In this document: positions 8,415 to 16,538 of the stretch, in pieces
Numbering within the stretch: position 1 is the stretch's first letter
Layout: each line of letters begins with the position of its first letter
From: Faecalicatena fissicatena
Lineage (GTDB): Bacteria > Bacillota > Clostridia > Lachnospirales > Lachnospiraceae
Reading direction: 5' to 3'
Assembly (NCBI GenBank): GCA_001028025.1
Contig: LDAQ01000091.1
Span: forward strand, 1-31,528
DNA: 31,528 nucleotides
Translations under genes and position numbers: made by a program
Notes under the pieces: generated by a model
Databases searched by the model: none
Seen by the model: the letters and a program-made list of their open reading frames with translations, nothing else
Told to the model about the DNA's origin: nothing

Positions 8415-9275
8415 TTATTTTTCCTCTACAGGTATCCATATCTGCGCCAGATAATCCGGATCGTAGGGATTTCCGCTGCTGTACCACTCCAGCTCCGGAC
8501 AATCTGCATGATTAAAAGGATAATTAATCAGCCATTCTCCTGTCAGATATCTCCACCCGTTTTGTATCCCCTGGGGCACCGGTCCTCTGCAGTCAAAGAT
8601 TGCCCATGTTGCCTGAGGAACCACAAACTCGCTGAATCCCCGGGGCACTTCCCGGTCCGTCATCACCATGATAGAGTACTCCGCTTCATTCGATCGCTCA
8701 TCCAGATCTCCAAGCAGGCCAAAAAGGCCCTGGGGTTTGCCCACATCCATGGATATCAGTGAAGAAAAGGTGCCATCTCTTTGACATTCACTCCAAAATG
8801 CCGGGATTTTAGTCAAATGCGCATCGTCCGCATGTGAAATCCGAATGCTCTTCCCCGCCAGACGGAATGCATCTTTTTGCTCCAGTTTCCAGGAATACTG
8901 CTGTTTCATTGAGATCTGCATCTTGGGCAGAATCCGCAGCTGATTCTCATCACGCCTGGCCTCTATGGGGGATATCCCATGAAACTGCTGAAATGCCTTT
9001 GTAAATGATGTGGGAGAATCGTATCCATATTTGTAGCTGATATCCACTACTTTTAGATCTGTACTCTTCAGATCATATCCTGCCAGAGTCATTTTTCTGG
9101 AACGGACATACTCTGCAAAACTTATGCCATTCATATATGAAAATACTTTCTGGAAGAAGCCATACGAGCAGCCGGCTATTTTAGATATCTCCTGCACATC
9201 AACAGGTTCTTCCTTCCTCTGCAGATGGTTTTCAACATAATCAATAATGATCTGTAACTTTTCATTCCATTCCAT
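8415..9275 (-). CDS. AraC-family transcriptional regulator with GyrI-like effector domain
   Basis: 286 aa. Residues 1-105 form the two helix-turn-helix motifs of the AraC family (AGCSYGFFQKVF and the YKYGYDSPTSFTKAFQQFHGISP region). Residues from about 125 to the end form a GyrI-like small-molecule binding domain ending in the typical DYLAQIWIPVEEK strand. This N-terminal DNA-binding, C-terminal GyrI order is that of Rob and related multidrug or stress sensors. It is first in a two-gene unit with the Cys-rich protein. The ligand is unknown and no efflux gene is nearby. Confidence 0.85.
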   Translation of the reverse strand: MEWNEKLQIIIDYVENHLQRKEEPVDVQEISKIAGCSYGFFQKVFSYMNGISFAEYVRSRKMTLAGYDLKSTDLKVVDISYKYGYDSPTSFTKAFQQFHGISPIEARRDENQLRILPKMQISMKQQYSWKLEQKDAFRLAGKSIRISHADDAHLTKIPAFWSECQRDGTFSSLISMDVGKPQGLFGLLGDLDERSNEAEYSIMVMTDREVPRGFSEFVVPQATWAIFDCRGPVPQGIQNGWRYLTGEWLINYPFNHADCPELEWYSSGNPYDPDYLAQIWIPVEEK

Positions 9276-9504
9276 ATAGCTGTTCCTTTCGCCTGCAGTT
9301 CTATTATTCTAACATTTATATAATAAGGTTTCATCTCATTTTTAGTACTCATTGGATAGCATCATTTCTTTACAATATTATAATCTCCTAAATATACTTA
9401 TAAAGTTTCCCATAAAAGCCCCGCCCATACTTGCTTTACAGTACACGGTACATTACCCGGTATACGGAGTTTTCCTCTGATTAGAAGGAATTTATTCCCA
9501 CTAT
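9276..9504. other. Non-coding spacer upstream of the AraC gene
   Basis: About 230 bp of AT-rich DNA between the AraC start and the TM2 terminator. It should hold the AraC promoter, but I see no -35/-10 pair good enough to place. No gene or RNA is apparent. Confidence 0.4.
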
Positions 9505-9542
9505 AAAAAGGACAGAACCTTATAACAGCTCTGTCCCTTTTT
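9505..9542 (-). terminator. Rho-independent terminator of the TM2 gene
   Basis: AAAAGGACAG pairs with CTGTCCCTTTT around a short loop, with one extra C. On the minus strand the stem is followed by a run of T. It lies about 45 bp after the stop of the TM2-domain gene. Confidence 0.75.
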
Positions 9543-9585
9543 ATAATCGGAGTCTTTGTTGTCCGGCGATTATCTATGTTTTCCT

Positions 9586-10098
9586 CTATTTCTTCAATGG
9601 TAAACCTGTATTATCCGTAAAAGAACCGATTGCTATTGTGACAATATCGACAATCCAGCCGATTCCAAAACACCCTGCTGTAAGAAACCAGATCAAACCT
9701 GTTCCTATTTTACCCACATAAAACCTGTGTACGCCCAGATATCCAAGTAATATACACAGTACCAATGCAACCATTTTGCTCCTTGAACTGCAAACCCTTA
9801 CATATTGCGGGGTTTGATACCCGCTATTTACATATCCCTCATCTGCATACCCAGGATTAGTTACACCCTGCGGATTACCATACCCATTTCCTGCTCCATA
9901 ATTCTGTGGATTACCATATCCACTCCCCGTTCCATTATTCTGCGGATTACCATATCCATTTCCTGCTCCATTATTCTGCGGATTACTATATCCACTTCCT
10001 GCTCCATTATCCTTTGCTTCCTGCGGTTGTTCATAACCGCAATAAGCACAAGTCGCCCCCTCTAAAGGCGCTCCACATGCCGGACATGTACCTGCCAT
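9586..10098 (-). CDS. TM2-domain membrane protein with N-terminal zinc ribbon and Gly/Asn/Gln repeats
   Basis: 170 aa. Cys5, Cys8, Cys17 and Cys20 form a short zinc ribbon (CPAC...CAYC). Residues 32-79 are four 12-residue copies of a GAGNGYGNPQNN-like unit. The C-terminal TM2 domain has two membrane helices (about 108-124 and 133-158) linked by GVHRFYVGKIGTG, a hallmark of the family. TM2 proteins are common in Firmicutes and have no firm biochemical role. AAGGAG precedes the ATG, and a terminator follows, so it is a single-gene unit. Confidence 0.85.
   Translation of the reverse strand: MAGTCPACGAPLEGATCAYCGYEQPQEAKDNGAGSGYSNPQNNGAGNGYGNPQNNGTGSGYGNPQNYGAGNGYGNPQGVTNPGYADEGYVNSGYQTPQYVRVCSSRSKMVALVLCILLGYLGVHRFYVGKIGTGLIWFLTAGCFGIGWIVDIVTIAIGSFTDNTGLPLKK
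9862..10005 (-). repeat. Tandem repeat, four copies of 36 bp, inside the TM2 gene
   Basis: Each 36-bp unit encodes 12 residues (GAGSGYSNPQNN, GAGNGYGNPQNN, GTGSGYGNPQNY, GAGNGYGNPQGV). The copies are nearly identical in DNA, so the array can change length by slippage without breaking the frame. Confidence 0.85.
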
Positions 10099-10262
10099 AA
10101 TTTTTTCTCCTTTACTAATACGATTTTAGGCATTTGATAAATGCCATAAACCCTTGATTTTACTGGGTTTTGTTACTTGATTTATATAAATTCTCTCTCC
10201 ACAAGTGGTAAAATACAGGTAACAACACCAATACATCTTACAACCTATGGAGGAGAAAATTT

Positions 10263-10391
10263 ATGACTGTTAAATATCATCAGATTGCTTTAAGTGACTT
10301 TTTTTCAGACTGTCAAAACAAACTTATCAATGATTCACCCTCATTAGTTGATCACAACTATAGTTCTGACTCATTTGCACTCTCATCTTAA
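10263..10391 (+). pseudogene. N-terminal stump of an IS transposase
   Basis: A 42-codon ORF with GGAGGAG ahead of the ATG begins MTVKYHQIALSDFFSDCQNK, which I recognise from memory as the start of an insertion-sequence transposase common in Lachnospiraceae. After about residue 28 the expected continuation is lost and the ORF ends at a TAA. Only the 5' end of the element remains; no second end or terminal inverted repeat could be placed. A small hairpin (AAACCC/GGGTTT, near 10149-10172) lies upstream. Confidence 0.5.
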
Positions 10392-10515
10392 TACAAAATA
10401 CGAATTACATTTTCACATAACATGAGTATATCAAATTCGACTCCCATTCTCAATCTAAATCAGTACTTAAAATTAATTATTTACCTTCCTTTTTATAATA
10501 TCATGATCTATCTAT
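10392..10515. other. AT-rich spacer after the transposase stump
   Basis: No coding potential, terminator or repeat that I can support. It is probably residue of the same decayed insertion element or the 3' flank of the DUF1847 gene. Confidence 0.3.
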
Positions 10516-11154
10516 TTATTGCTTTCCCTTTATCTTCCCATAATATGAATTTGCAGTATAAAGAGCCGCCGCCGGATTATGTCCCAGAACACGGTCTTTC
10601 ACCACCAGAGTCGTAACCGGTGCTTTTGAATACTTATAAAAAAGGCTGTCATGTCCCACACATAGTCCCATTAGAATATTAAGATCTGTTTCTTCTTTAT
10701 TCAGTCTCATGGCCTGATGAATCGGGTTACACATATTAACCCCCACCGCCTTGCATTCCTCCGGGATTCCAACTTCCGTCTTTTCCACCGCGCCCGCTTT
10801 ACACGCAACCCCAAACACGTCAAACCCATGGCTTCTTAAAATCTGAGCCAGAGTTCTGGATTCGTTAATTAAGCCAACGCATGTGGCAATCCCCAGTTTA
10901 TGATAATTCATCCGTTTTGCAAACTCTATGGTCTCTTCTACTCTGGTCATCTTGCAGTAAAATTCGTACTCTACCTCTGCGGCATTCAGCATAATACGCT
11001 TATTTTCCTCATCATCATATTCTTTTATCGCTGCGTCCATCAGTTCCGGGTCTCCATTCTCTGTCGTCAGGCAAAAATTTGGATAAGCCTTATTCCCCAC
11101 ATCACAATTAACCATTCCGCAATCTATGCAGCTTCTTGTAATCTTATCGCTCAT
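10516..11154 (-). CDS. DUF1847 domain protein, Cys-rich and probably metal-binding
   Basis: 212 aa. It starts with a CxxC-xxxxC pattern (CIDCGMVNC) and carries further conserved Cys (CKMTR, TCVGL, ACKAGAVEK, NMCNP, LCVGHDSLFYKYS), matching the DUF1847 family found in anaerobes. The motifs MGLCVGHDSLF and VLGHNPAAALY are characteristic. The start at 11154 (MSDKITR) is chosen because GGGAG lies upstream; the in-frame ATG at 11172 has none. The family is thought to bind metal or an iron-sulfur centre, but its reaction is not known. The neighbours upstream are redox proteins. Confidence 0.8.
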   Translation of the reverse strand: MSDKITRSCIDCGMVNCDVGNKAYPNFCLTTENGDPELMDAAIKEYDDEENKRIMLNAAEVEYEFYCKMTRVEETIEFAKRMNYHKLGIATCVGLINESRTLAQILRSHGFDVFGVACKAGAVEKTEVGIPEECKAVGVNMCNPIHQAMRLNKEETDLNILMGLCVGHDSLFYKYSKAPVTTLVVKDRVLGHNPAAALYTANSYYGKIKGKQ

Positions 11155-11213
11155 TTTCTTTGTATCTCCCATTCTTTACTATACAGCTTTTCAAAGCAGC
11201 TCCTGATATCCGG

Positions 11214-11414
11214 TCAATCATTATCTTCATTCTCTTTATAAGTACAGGGTGCGTAAGTAACACATTTACCACACACCTCGCTTCCCATTGTATTCTCTGC
11301 GCCCTCACTGTTTAGATAAGAACTGCCGTATTCTGTATGTTTCATAGCGTTTTCCCGGCACATATCATAACACTTTTTTCTGTCATAACAATCATTTACA
11401 AAGTTTAAAGGAAC
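11214..11414 (-). pseudogene. C-terminal tail of a 4Fe-4S (QueG-like double-cluster) protein, probable remnant
   Basis: About 66 residues directly after the EFR1 gene, in another frame: VPLNFVNDCYDRKKCYD...VCGKCVTYAPCTYKE. The Cys pattern and the CGKCVTxxPC ending resemble the C-terminus of epoxyqueuosine-reductase-like iron-sulfur proteins. There is no start with a usable ribosome binding site and the rest of such a protein is absent. The open frame continues upstream only through the overlapping EFR1 gene. I treat it as a fragment left by recombination; a small intact Cys-rich protein is less likely. Confidence 0.35.
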
Positions 11415-12181
11415 CACTCCGGCTCTTTCCGTACCTTCATTAAATTGCTTTCCAGTCTTTCTACAAGACCCTCGAACGCAGGTCCGGAAGCCCCCCTTGC
11501 ATGTGCCGGACAATTTTTTACACAGGCAAAACAGTCAATACATTTCGTTTCATCTGTCTGGCGGGGATTCTCCCTGTCAATCGCCTCCGTGGGACAGACT
11601 GAAACACAGGTACCACAGCCTGTGCAGGATTCATCCGCTATTGGATGGAAGGGCATAACTTTGGTTTCTTTATAAGGATGGTTCCCGTTTACTTCCAGTT
11701 TATGCTCCTCATGATCCTCACAGAGTGCTTCCTGAACCTTCTTCGCAAAGAGATCCATTTTCATTTCGTCATCAGCATCCGGACGGCCTGATGCAATTTT
11801 ATCAGAAAATGTATGAGGTGCAATCCATGCAGCAGCTGCCATTCCGACAAATCCGTTCTCCTCGCAGATGTCCTTCACCTCCAGAAGTGCATCTTCGTAC
11901 TCTCTGTTCCCATAGCTCACAGTGAAAATTGCAGGGGTGTGGTTTCCCTGAAGCTGACCGAAAATACCGCCCTCGATGGAAGGCAGCCTTCCGGCATAAA
12001 CCGGCGCGCCAAAGATAACCAGATCACTGCCGGAAAATGTATAATTCTTCCGGCGGTTCTCCGGCTTTGTCATGTCTATTGCTTCATAATCCGCTGACAG
12101 CCGTCTGGCTATCCCTTCCACATATTTTTTGGTTCCCTGTGTGGGGCTGAAATAGATAGCAAAAACATTTTGAATCTTCAT
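11405..12181 (-). CDS. EFR1-family flavodoxin-ferredoxin fusion
   Basis: 258 aa. Residues 1-150 are a flavodoxin-like domain with the FMN phosphate loop SPTQGTKKY (12-20) and the GAPVYAGRLP segment. Residues 180-228 carry two 4Fe-4S motifs: Cys186/189/192/196 and Cys214/217/220/224. This layout defines the EFR1 redox proteins of anaerobes, which pass electrons in the cytoplasm to partners that are mostly unknown. TAGGAGGG precedes the ATG. It starts 12 bp after the stop of the GGDEF gene, so the two form one transcript, an unusual pairing. Confidence 0.88.
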   Translation of the reverse strand: MKIQNVFAIYFSPTQGTKKYVEGIARRLSADYEAIDMTKPENRRKNYTFSGSDLVIFGAPVYAGRLPSIEGGIFGQLQGNHTPAIFTVSYGNREYEDALLEVKDICEENGFVGMAAAAWIAPHTFSDKIASGRPDADDEMKMDLFAKKVQEALCEDHEEHKLEVNGNHPYKETKVMPFHPIADESCTGCGTCVSVCPTEAIDRENPRQTDETKCIDCFACVKNCPAHARGASGPAFEGLVERLESNLMKVRKEPEWFL

Positions 12182-12193
12182 AACTTTTCCCTC

Positions 12194-14563
12194 CTATAAT
12201 TCATTACATATCAGTCTCTGTTTCTGTCTATGCTTTACAATAAATGTTGAAAACACATCGGCTGTCAGCTTAAATGCAGCCATCTGTTTCTTTGTCCAGC
12301 TTCTGTTCTGACGGCACTCATCGAAGCCCACATAGCCAACAAATTCCCCTTCATCCAGCATTGCACACTGTAGCATGGAACGTATGCCCTGTGGTTCCAG
12401 CACAGCGAATACATCCGGATGTGTATTCTCAATCTCAGAACAATAGAAAATTCCGCTTTTATCGAAATTCTTAATATAATCACCAAGCTCATCTATGTAG
12501 GAAATATTTTGTAAATTTTTGATCTGTGGCTCCACCCCGCTGGCACACCATTCAAAGGTATTGGAACAGGTCAGTCCGTCATCAGAACTTTCAAAAATAT
12601 AAGCACGGCTTACATCATAGGAACGGCCGATGATCTCCAGAAGCCGGTTGACAGAAGCCTCGATATCCGTTGCCGAATACAGAATCCGAAAAGCATACTG
12701 AGACAGGCGCATTCCTGTTGTCTGCATTTCTTCGCTGACTATATTCTCACCTATTGCCGTTTTTAGAATTTCGTCTGGTTTTTTCATAAACTCCGGAGTA
12801 TAAAATGTCACTCCGCCGCGGCCGGCTTTTTTACGGGCATAAAGCGCCAGATCGGCATATTTGTAAAGTGTACGGTAATCTGCTTCACCAGGTTTTGAAA
12901 GTGCCACCCCAATACTGCAGGATATTGGAGCCACTCCTTCCACAGGCGTAATCATATGCAGATTGTCAAGCAGCTTTTCTGCCTTTTTTTCCACCTCCCT
13001 CTCACCTTTCATCTCCGACAGGAAAATCAAAAACTCATCCCCGCCTATGCGCCCAGCAACATCGTTTTCACATATATTGTCCTTAATAGCCACAGCAACA
13101 TCGGAAAGCAGGTTGTCGCCCACAAGGTGCCCATAAGTGTCGTTAACCGATTTAAAGTTGTCGATATCCAGGATAAGAAGTGCCCTGATAGTCTCTATAT
13201 TGTCTAATGCAAGCAGACTTTCCACCATGATTTTTACGGTTTCCTTATTGTAAAGTCCGGTAAGCGGATCTTTTTGTGCCTGATCAACCAACTCCTGCAC
13301 CCGCTTTTTTTCATTGTCAATATCGACAATCACCCCCACAGCTTTAATAGGCTGCCCCTCAGAATTAAATTGGGTTGTAGCTCTGATTCTGCACCAGTAA
13401 TACTGCCCGATTATATCCCTGATTCTAAATTCCGTCTCGGAATAGGGTACGCCAGCTTCAGTTTCCTGCATAATTTTTATAAACGCCTGAATATCGTCCG
13501 GATAAATATTATTTGAATTTGGTATTCGCTCGCTTATTTTTGTGTCTATGGCATCGTAGCCGAATTTTTTGTACCAGTTCTTAGAAAAAAGTAATGTATC
13601 CTCTTGGATATCCCACTCGAAAATAATATCAGTTGCCTGATCCATTATAACCTGGTGACGCTCAAGTGAGAGCCGTAAATCTTCCTGTTCCTTTTTCCGC
13701 TCGGTTAATTCAATAAGCAGGCAATAAAAATTTTCACCACCGTCACCATCCTCCAACAGCCGTCCCTTATCCAGAATCCACATCGGAGTCCCGTTTTTAC
13801 ACAGTACCCGGTACTCCAACTCAATATCCCGCCCTTTTCTCAGCTGCTCATGTGTGGTTGAAAGAAGTGTGGTCCGATCGTCAGGATGAACCATTTCAAT
13901 AAAATTATTGTGAAATAATGTGCTTATTTCCTCACGGCTGTAGCCAAACATAGCCAGAAAACTGTCGGACATCGTAATAAGAGTAAGGTTGGAATCGTTT
14001 TTGCACTGGTGCGCTCCCCCTGGGATATTACGATTCAATACTTCCAGCTGACGATTACGTATATCCAACGTCTGACGCAGCTCTGTGCTGTCTGCTCTGG
14101 CAGATTTCTGCACATAGTAATGCCCCAGCTCCTGTCCCTCATCCGGACGTGACAAGTGCATATGAACCAGCTTCATTCCCTGCGGTGTTTTGTTCAAAAG
14201 CAGCGTAAAACGCTGCTTATTCTCCGAAAAAGTGCTGTCCTGCGGCACCGCTTTCACTCCACCGTAAACCAGGCAGTAAGTGTCAGAACATGGCACTGCA
14301 TTAAACCACTGTTCGGCAATATGGAACCCGTCGGAATATTCACTGAGTTCCCTCGACAGAGAGATCCCCAGATCCTCCAGGTTATAGCTGATTTCATCCT
14401 CTCCTGTACCTATACAGGATATATTTTCGTCCATGACATGCAGAAGGCTGTTGAAATCGCGCTGTACAAGATATTTATCTGATAAAATACGGGCAAATTC
14501 CAATGCCTCGGCTTTCAGGTCATTTTGGCTTTGTCGGCTGGTTGGGATTTTTTCATGCTCCAT
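12194..14563 (-). CDS. Diguanylate cyclase with SnoaL-like, two PAS, GGDEF and GAF domains
   Basis: 789 aa, no membrane helices, so a cytoplasmic sensor. Order: an N-terminal region (about 15-150) resembling SnoaL/NTF2-like folds, PAS 1 (about 165-295), PAS 2 (about 300-425), GGDEF (about 430-590) and a GAF-like domain (about 620-775). The active-site motif GGDEF is intact at 507-511, with DIDNFKSVND upstream, so c-di-GMP synthesis is expected. The inhibitory RxxD site five residues before GGDEF reads CEND, so product inhibition is probably absent. AGGAG lies 6 bases before the ATG. Co-transcribed with the EFR1 gene, which hints at redox sensing by inference. Confidence 0.88.
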   Translation of the reverse strand: MEHEKIPTSRQSQNDLKAEALEFARILSDKYLVQRDFNSLLHVMDENISCIGTGEDEISYNLEDLGISLSRELSEYSDGFHIAEQWFNAVPCSDTYCLVYGGVKAVPQDSTFSENKQRFTLLLNKTPQGMKLVHMHLSRPDEGQELGHYYVQKSARADSTELRQTLDIRNRQLEVLNRNIPGGAHQCKNDSNLTLITMSDSFLAMFGYSREEISTLFHNNFIEMVHPDDRTTLLSTTHEQLRKGRDIELEYRVLCKNGTPMWILDKGRLLEDGDGGENFYCLLIELTERKKEQEDLRLSLERHQVIMDQATDIIFEWDIQEDTLLFSKNWYKKFGYDAIDTKISERIPNSNNIYPDDIQAFIKIMQETEAGVPYSETEFRIRDIIGQYYWCRIRATTQFNSEGQPIKAVGVIVDIDNEKKRVQELVDQAQKDPLTGLYNKETVKIMVESLLALDNIETIRALLILDIDNFKSVNDTYGHLVGDNLLSDVAVAIKDNICENDVAGRIGGDEFLIFLSEMKGEREVEKKAEKLLDNLHMITPVEGVAPISCSIGVALSKPGEADYRTLYKYADLALYARKKAGRGGVTFYTPEFMKKPDEILKTAIGENIVSEEMQTTGMRLSQYAFRILYSATDIEASVNRLLEIIGRSYDVSRAYIFESSDDGLTCSNTFEWCASGVEPQIKNLQNISYIDELGDYIKNFDKSGIFYCSEIENTHPDVFAVLEPQGIRSMLQCAMLDEGEFVGYVGFDECRQNRSWTKKQMAAFKLTADVFSTFIVKHRQKQRLICNEL

Positions 14564-14645
14564 CCGTTTCTCCTATCTTATAGATCTGCGTTTGTTTATG
14601 GCGGTTGCTGGTGTATGGGAAAATTATCTGCTTATATTTCTGCTA

Positions 14646-14988
14646 TTAACTATGTTGCTTAATCCAATCTAATACTTTGCTCTGACCGCTTTTCCCCGAT
14701 GCAATGCTTAAGCCTAAATCAACCAGTTCATCAACCGTATATTCTACTTCCATCCCGTTAAGTTCCATGGGAGTCAGCATTGCTAAAACACCAATTCTTT
14801 TATTTCCATCATTGAATGCATGATTATTTACCAGCCCCAAACACAAACAGGCTGCCCTTTTCCGTTTGATATGGTGTATTTAATGCTGAATCTAATAAAT
14901 TCTCATCCCTCAATCCATCCAGACCACCCGTTTGCCTGATTAACATACAATGCATACTTATAATCTGTTGTTTACTTAAGCTAATCAT
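14646..14988 (-). pseudogene. doc: Doc-type (Fic-fold) toxin gene broken by a frameshifting deletion
   Basis: The reading frame starts at 14988, overlapping the Phd stop (ATGA), and runs 54 codons (MISLSKQQIISMHCMLIRQT...) to a stop at 14824-14826. The family sequence continues in the next frame: RAACLCLGLVNNHAF then DGNKR, ending at 14646. The Fic motif H-A-F-N-D-G-N-K-R is complete. Compared with Doc proteins about 13 residues between TPYQT and the KAARL-like helix are missing, so a deletion of about 38-40 bp shifted the frame. The normal length would be about 125 aa. The toxin should be inactive unless frameshifting restores it. Confidence 0.7.
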
Positions 14989-15227
14989 TTTGCAAGTTCC
15001 TCAAAAGCCCTCATATGCTTTTTTAATGTTTTAGCAGATACTTCTTCTACGGTCTGATCATCCGCAACACTATCCTCTTCTATCTTACTGTAATCGAGAA
15101 TTACATATCGGGGACTGTTGTTTTTTAAAATGACTGCTGCACCATTTTCATCAACTAATTTGGCTACTTTAGAAAAATTTTGATTTGCATCTGTCATTGA
15201 TACTAAGCTCTTTAAATTAATCTGCAT
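14985..15227 (-). CDS. phd: Phd/YefM-type antitoxin
   Basis: 80 aa, typical antitoxin size. The N-terminal half (MQINLKSLVSMTDANQNFSK...) has the Phd DNA-binding fold with conserved NF and the RYVILDY strand; the acidic C-terminal half would bind the toxin. It overlaps the toxin start by 4 bp, the usual coupling. It has its own promoter with an inverted repeat between -35 and -10, consistent with autorepression. With the toxin gene broken it is now an orphan antitoxin that could still repress or neutralise other Doc toxins. Confidence 0.85.
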   Translation of the reverse strand: MQINLKSLVSMTDANQNFSKVAKLVDENGAAVILKNNSPRYVILDYSKIEEDSVADDQTVEEVSAKTLKKHMRAFEELAK

Positions 15228-15251
15228 ATTTTCACATCCTTTCCTAAATTT

Positions 15252-15286
15252 ATTATACGCAATATATAGGATATATTCAACCTATA
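15252..15286 (-). promoter_or_regulatory. Promoter and autorepression site of phd-doc
   Basis: On the minus strand TTGAAT (15275-15280) and TATAAT (15252-15257) are separated by 17 bp. A perfect inverted repeat, TATAGG at 15265-15270 with CCTATA at 15281-15286, lies over the -35 region, where a Phd dimer would block transcription. Confidence 0.65.
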
Positions 15287-15343
15287 ACTATATTTTTTTA
15301 ATTCCCATGTTAAAAATGTTAACTATTATAGTGGAAAGTGCAA

Positions 15344-15386
15344 AAAGCTGCCAGCAATATACCCCATGGCATACTGTGACAGCTTT
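15344..15386 (-). terminator. Terminator of the LacI-family gene
   Basis: AAAGCTGCCA (15344-15353) pairs with TGACAGCTTT (15377-15386); the single mismatch is a G-U pair in the minus-strand RNA. A T run follows on the minus strand, just after the stop at 15392. Confidence 0.7.
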
Positions 15387-15391
15387 ATACA

Positions 15392-16408
15392 CTACTCCTT
15401 ACATGGTCCGGTTGTATTCCTCACCACTAAAGTAGGCTCCAAAATCACCCGTTCCGGCTTGGAATCCTCATTTTCTAATTGTTTCAGCATCAGCCTCGCA
15501 GCATGCTCACTCATCTTGTCCACATGCTGACTGATTGTTGTCAGTTCAATCCCCTTCATAGCAGAGAACTCTATATTATCAAAGCTGACAATAGACAAAT
15601 CTTCCGGAATCTGAAGCCCACCTTCCCTGCATCCGTCAATAAAACCAATTGCTGTCATGTCGTTAACCACTACCATTGCACTTGGCCTCACCTCTGATTC
15701 CTCCAGAAACTGCCGTGCAAGGCTGATACCTGTTTCCATCTTCAAGTCACTGTCATAGACATATTCCTCATGAAATGGAAGACTAAAGTTTCGAAGAGCC
15801 TGACGATAACCTTCGAACCGCTGCGAAGATGCGGAAGAGACCCCCGGCCCCCTGATAAAGCCAATATTTTTATGTCCGAACTCCAACAAATGCATAACCG
15901 CCATATATCCTGCCTGAAAGTTATCCGTCAGCACAGAATCTCCCGTATAAGATGGCAGTATTCTATTAACCAGAACCATCGGTACGTCCATGGAATCCAG
16001 CATATCCTTAACAATCTCTGTCTGGGCAGTAATCAGTATCAATCCAACAAAATTGAACTGTATCGTTATTTTTAGAAACTCTAATTCTCGCTGTACGTTG
16101 TATTCACTATTGAAAACCATGACCATATAGCCACGGTTATTCAATATTCTCTGAATGTTAAAAGCCAGGTCTGCATAGAAAGGATTTCGAATATCCCCCA
16201 ATATCAAAGCCACTATATTCACACGGCCTTTACTAAGACTTTGAGCAATTGTGTTAGGTTTGTACCCTATCTCATCTACCAGATCCAATACTTTTTTCCG
16301 AAGCTCTGCGCCCACACCGCTGTTGCCGTTGATTGCACGGGAAACCGTAGACTTTGACACCCCCAGCATTTCTGCTACATCTGAAATGCTATATTTTCCA
16401 TTTTTCAT
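15392..16408 (-). CDS. LacI/GalR-family transcriptional regulator
   Basis: 338 aa, full length. Residues 6-28 form the helix-turn-helix (YSISDVAEMLGVSKSTVSRAING), followed by the hinge helix (NTIAQSLSKG) and a periplasmic-binding-like effector domain from about 60. It has its own promoter (16443-16471) and terminator, and lies just downstream of the ABC permease genes in the same orientation. By position it is the likely repressor of the divergent transport and CoA operons, through the paired operators near 22295 and 22625. The ligand is presumably the imported compound or a product of it. Confidence 0.9.
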   Translation of the reverse strand: MKNGKYSISDVAEMLGVSKSTVSRAINGNSGVGAELRKKVLDLVDEIGYKPNTIAQSLSKGRVNIVALILGDIRNPFYADLAFNIQRILNNRGYMVMVFNSEYNVQRELEFLKITIQFNFVGLILITAQTEIVKDMLDSMDVPMVLVNRILPSYTGDSVLTDNFQAGYMAVMHLLEFGHKNIGFIRGPGVSSASSQRFEGYRQALRNFSLPFHEEYVYDSDLKMETGISLARQFLEESEVRPSAMVVVNDMTAIGFIDGCREGGLQIPEDLSIVSFDNIEFSAMKGIELTTISQHVDKMSEHAARLMLKQLENEDSKPERVILEPTLVVRNTTGPCKE

Positions 16409-16442
16409 AAGCTTTTTCCCTTATATTTCCTCTGATATACAA

Positions 16443-16471
16443 ATTCTATGATAATTTCCCTTTAAAATCAA
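16443..16471 (-). promoter_or_regulatory. Promoter of the LacI-family gene
   Basis: TTGATT (16466-16471) and TAGAAT (16443-16448) on the minus strand, spacer 17 bp, 35 bp before the ATG. Confidence 0.6.
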
Positions 16472-16538
16472 CCATTTTATTTGTTGTGCTTCTACTATAT
16501 CACATCTACAGTTAATCTGCTGACAATGAACTGAACTA

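Noticed and set aside
9862..10005. Possible CRISPR array
   Set aside because: The repeats are directly adjacent without spacers, in frame, and encode a protein repeat.
11405..11513. The full open frame 11214-11513 as one 99-residue gene
   Set aside because: Its first 33 codons overlap the end of the EFR1 gene in another frame and look random; only the part after 11414 resembles an iron-sulfur protein.
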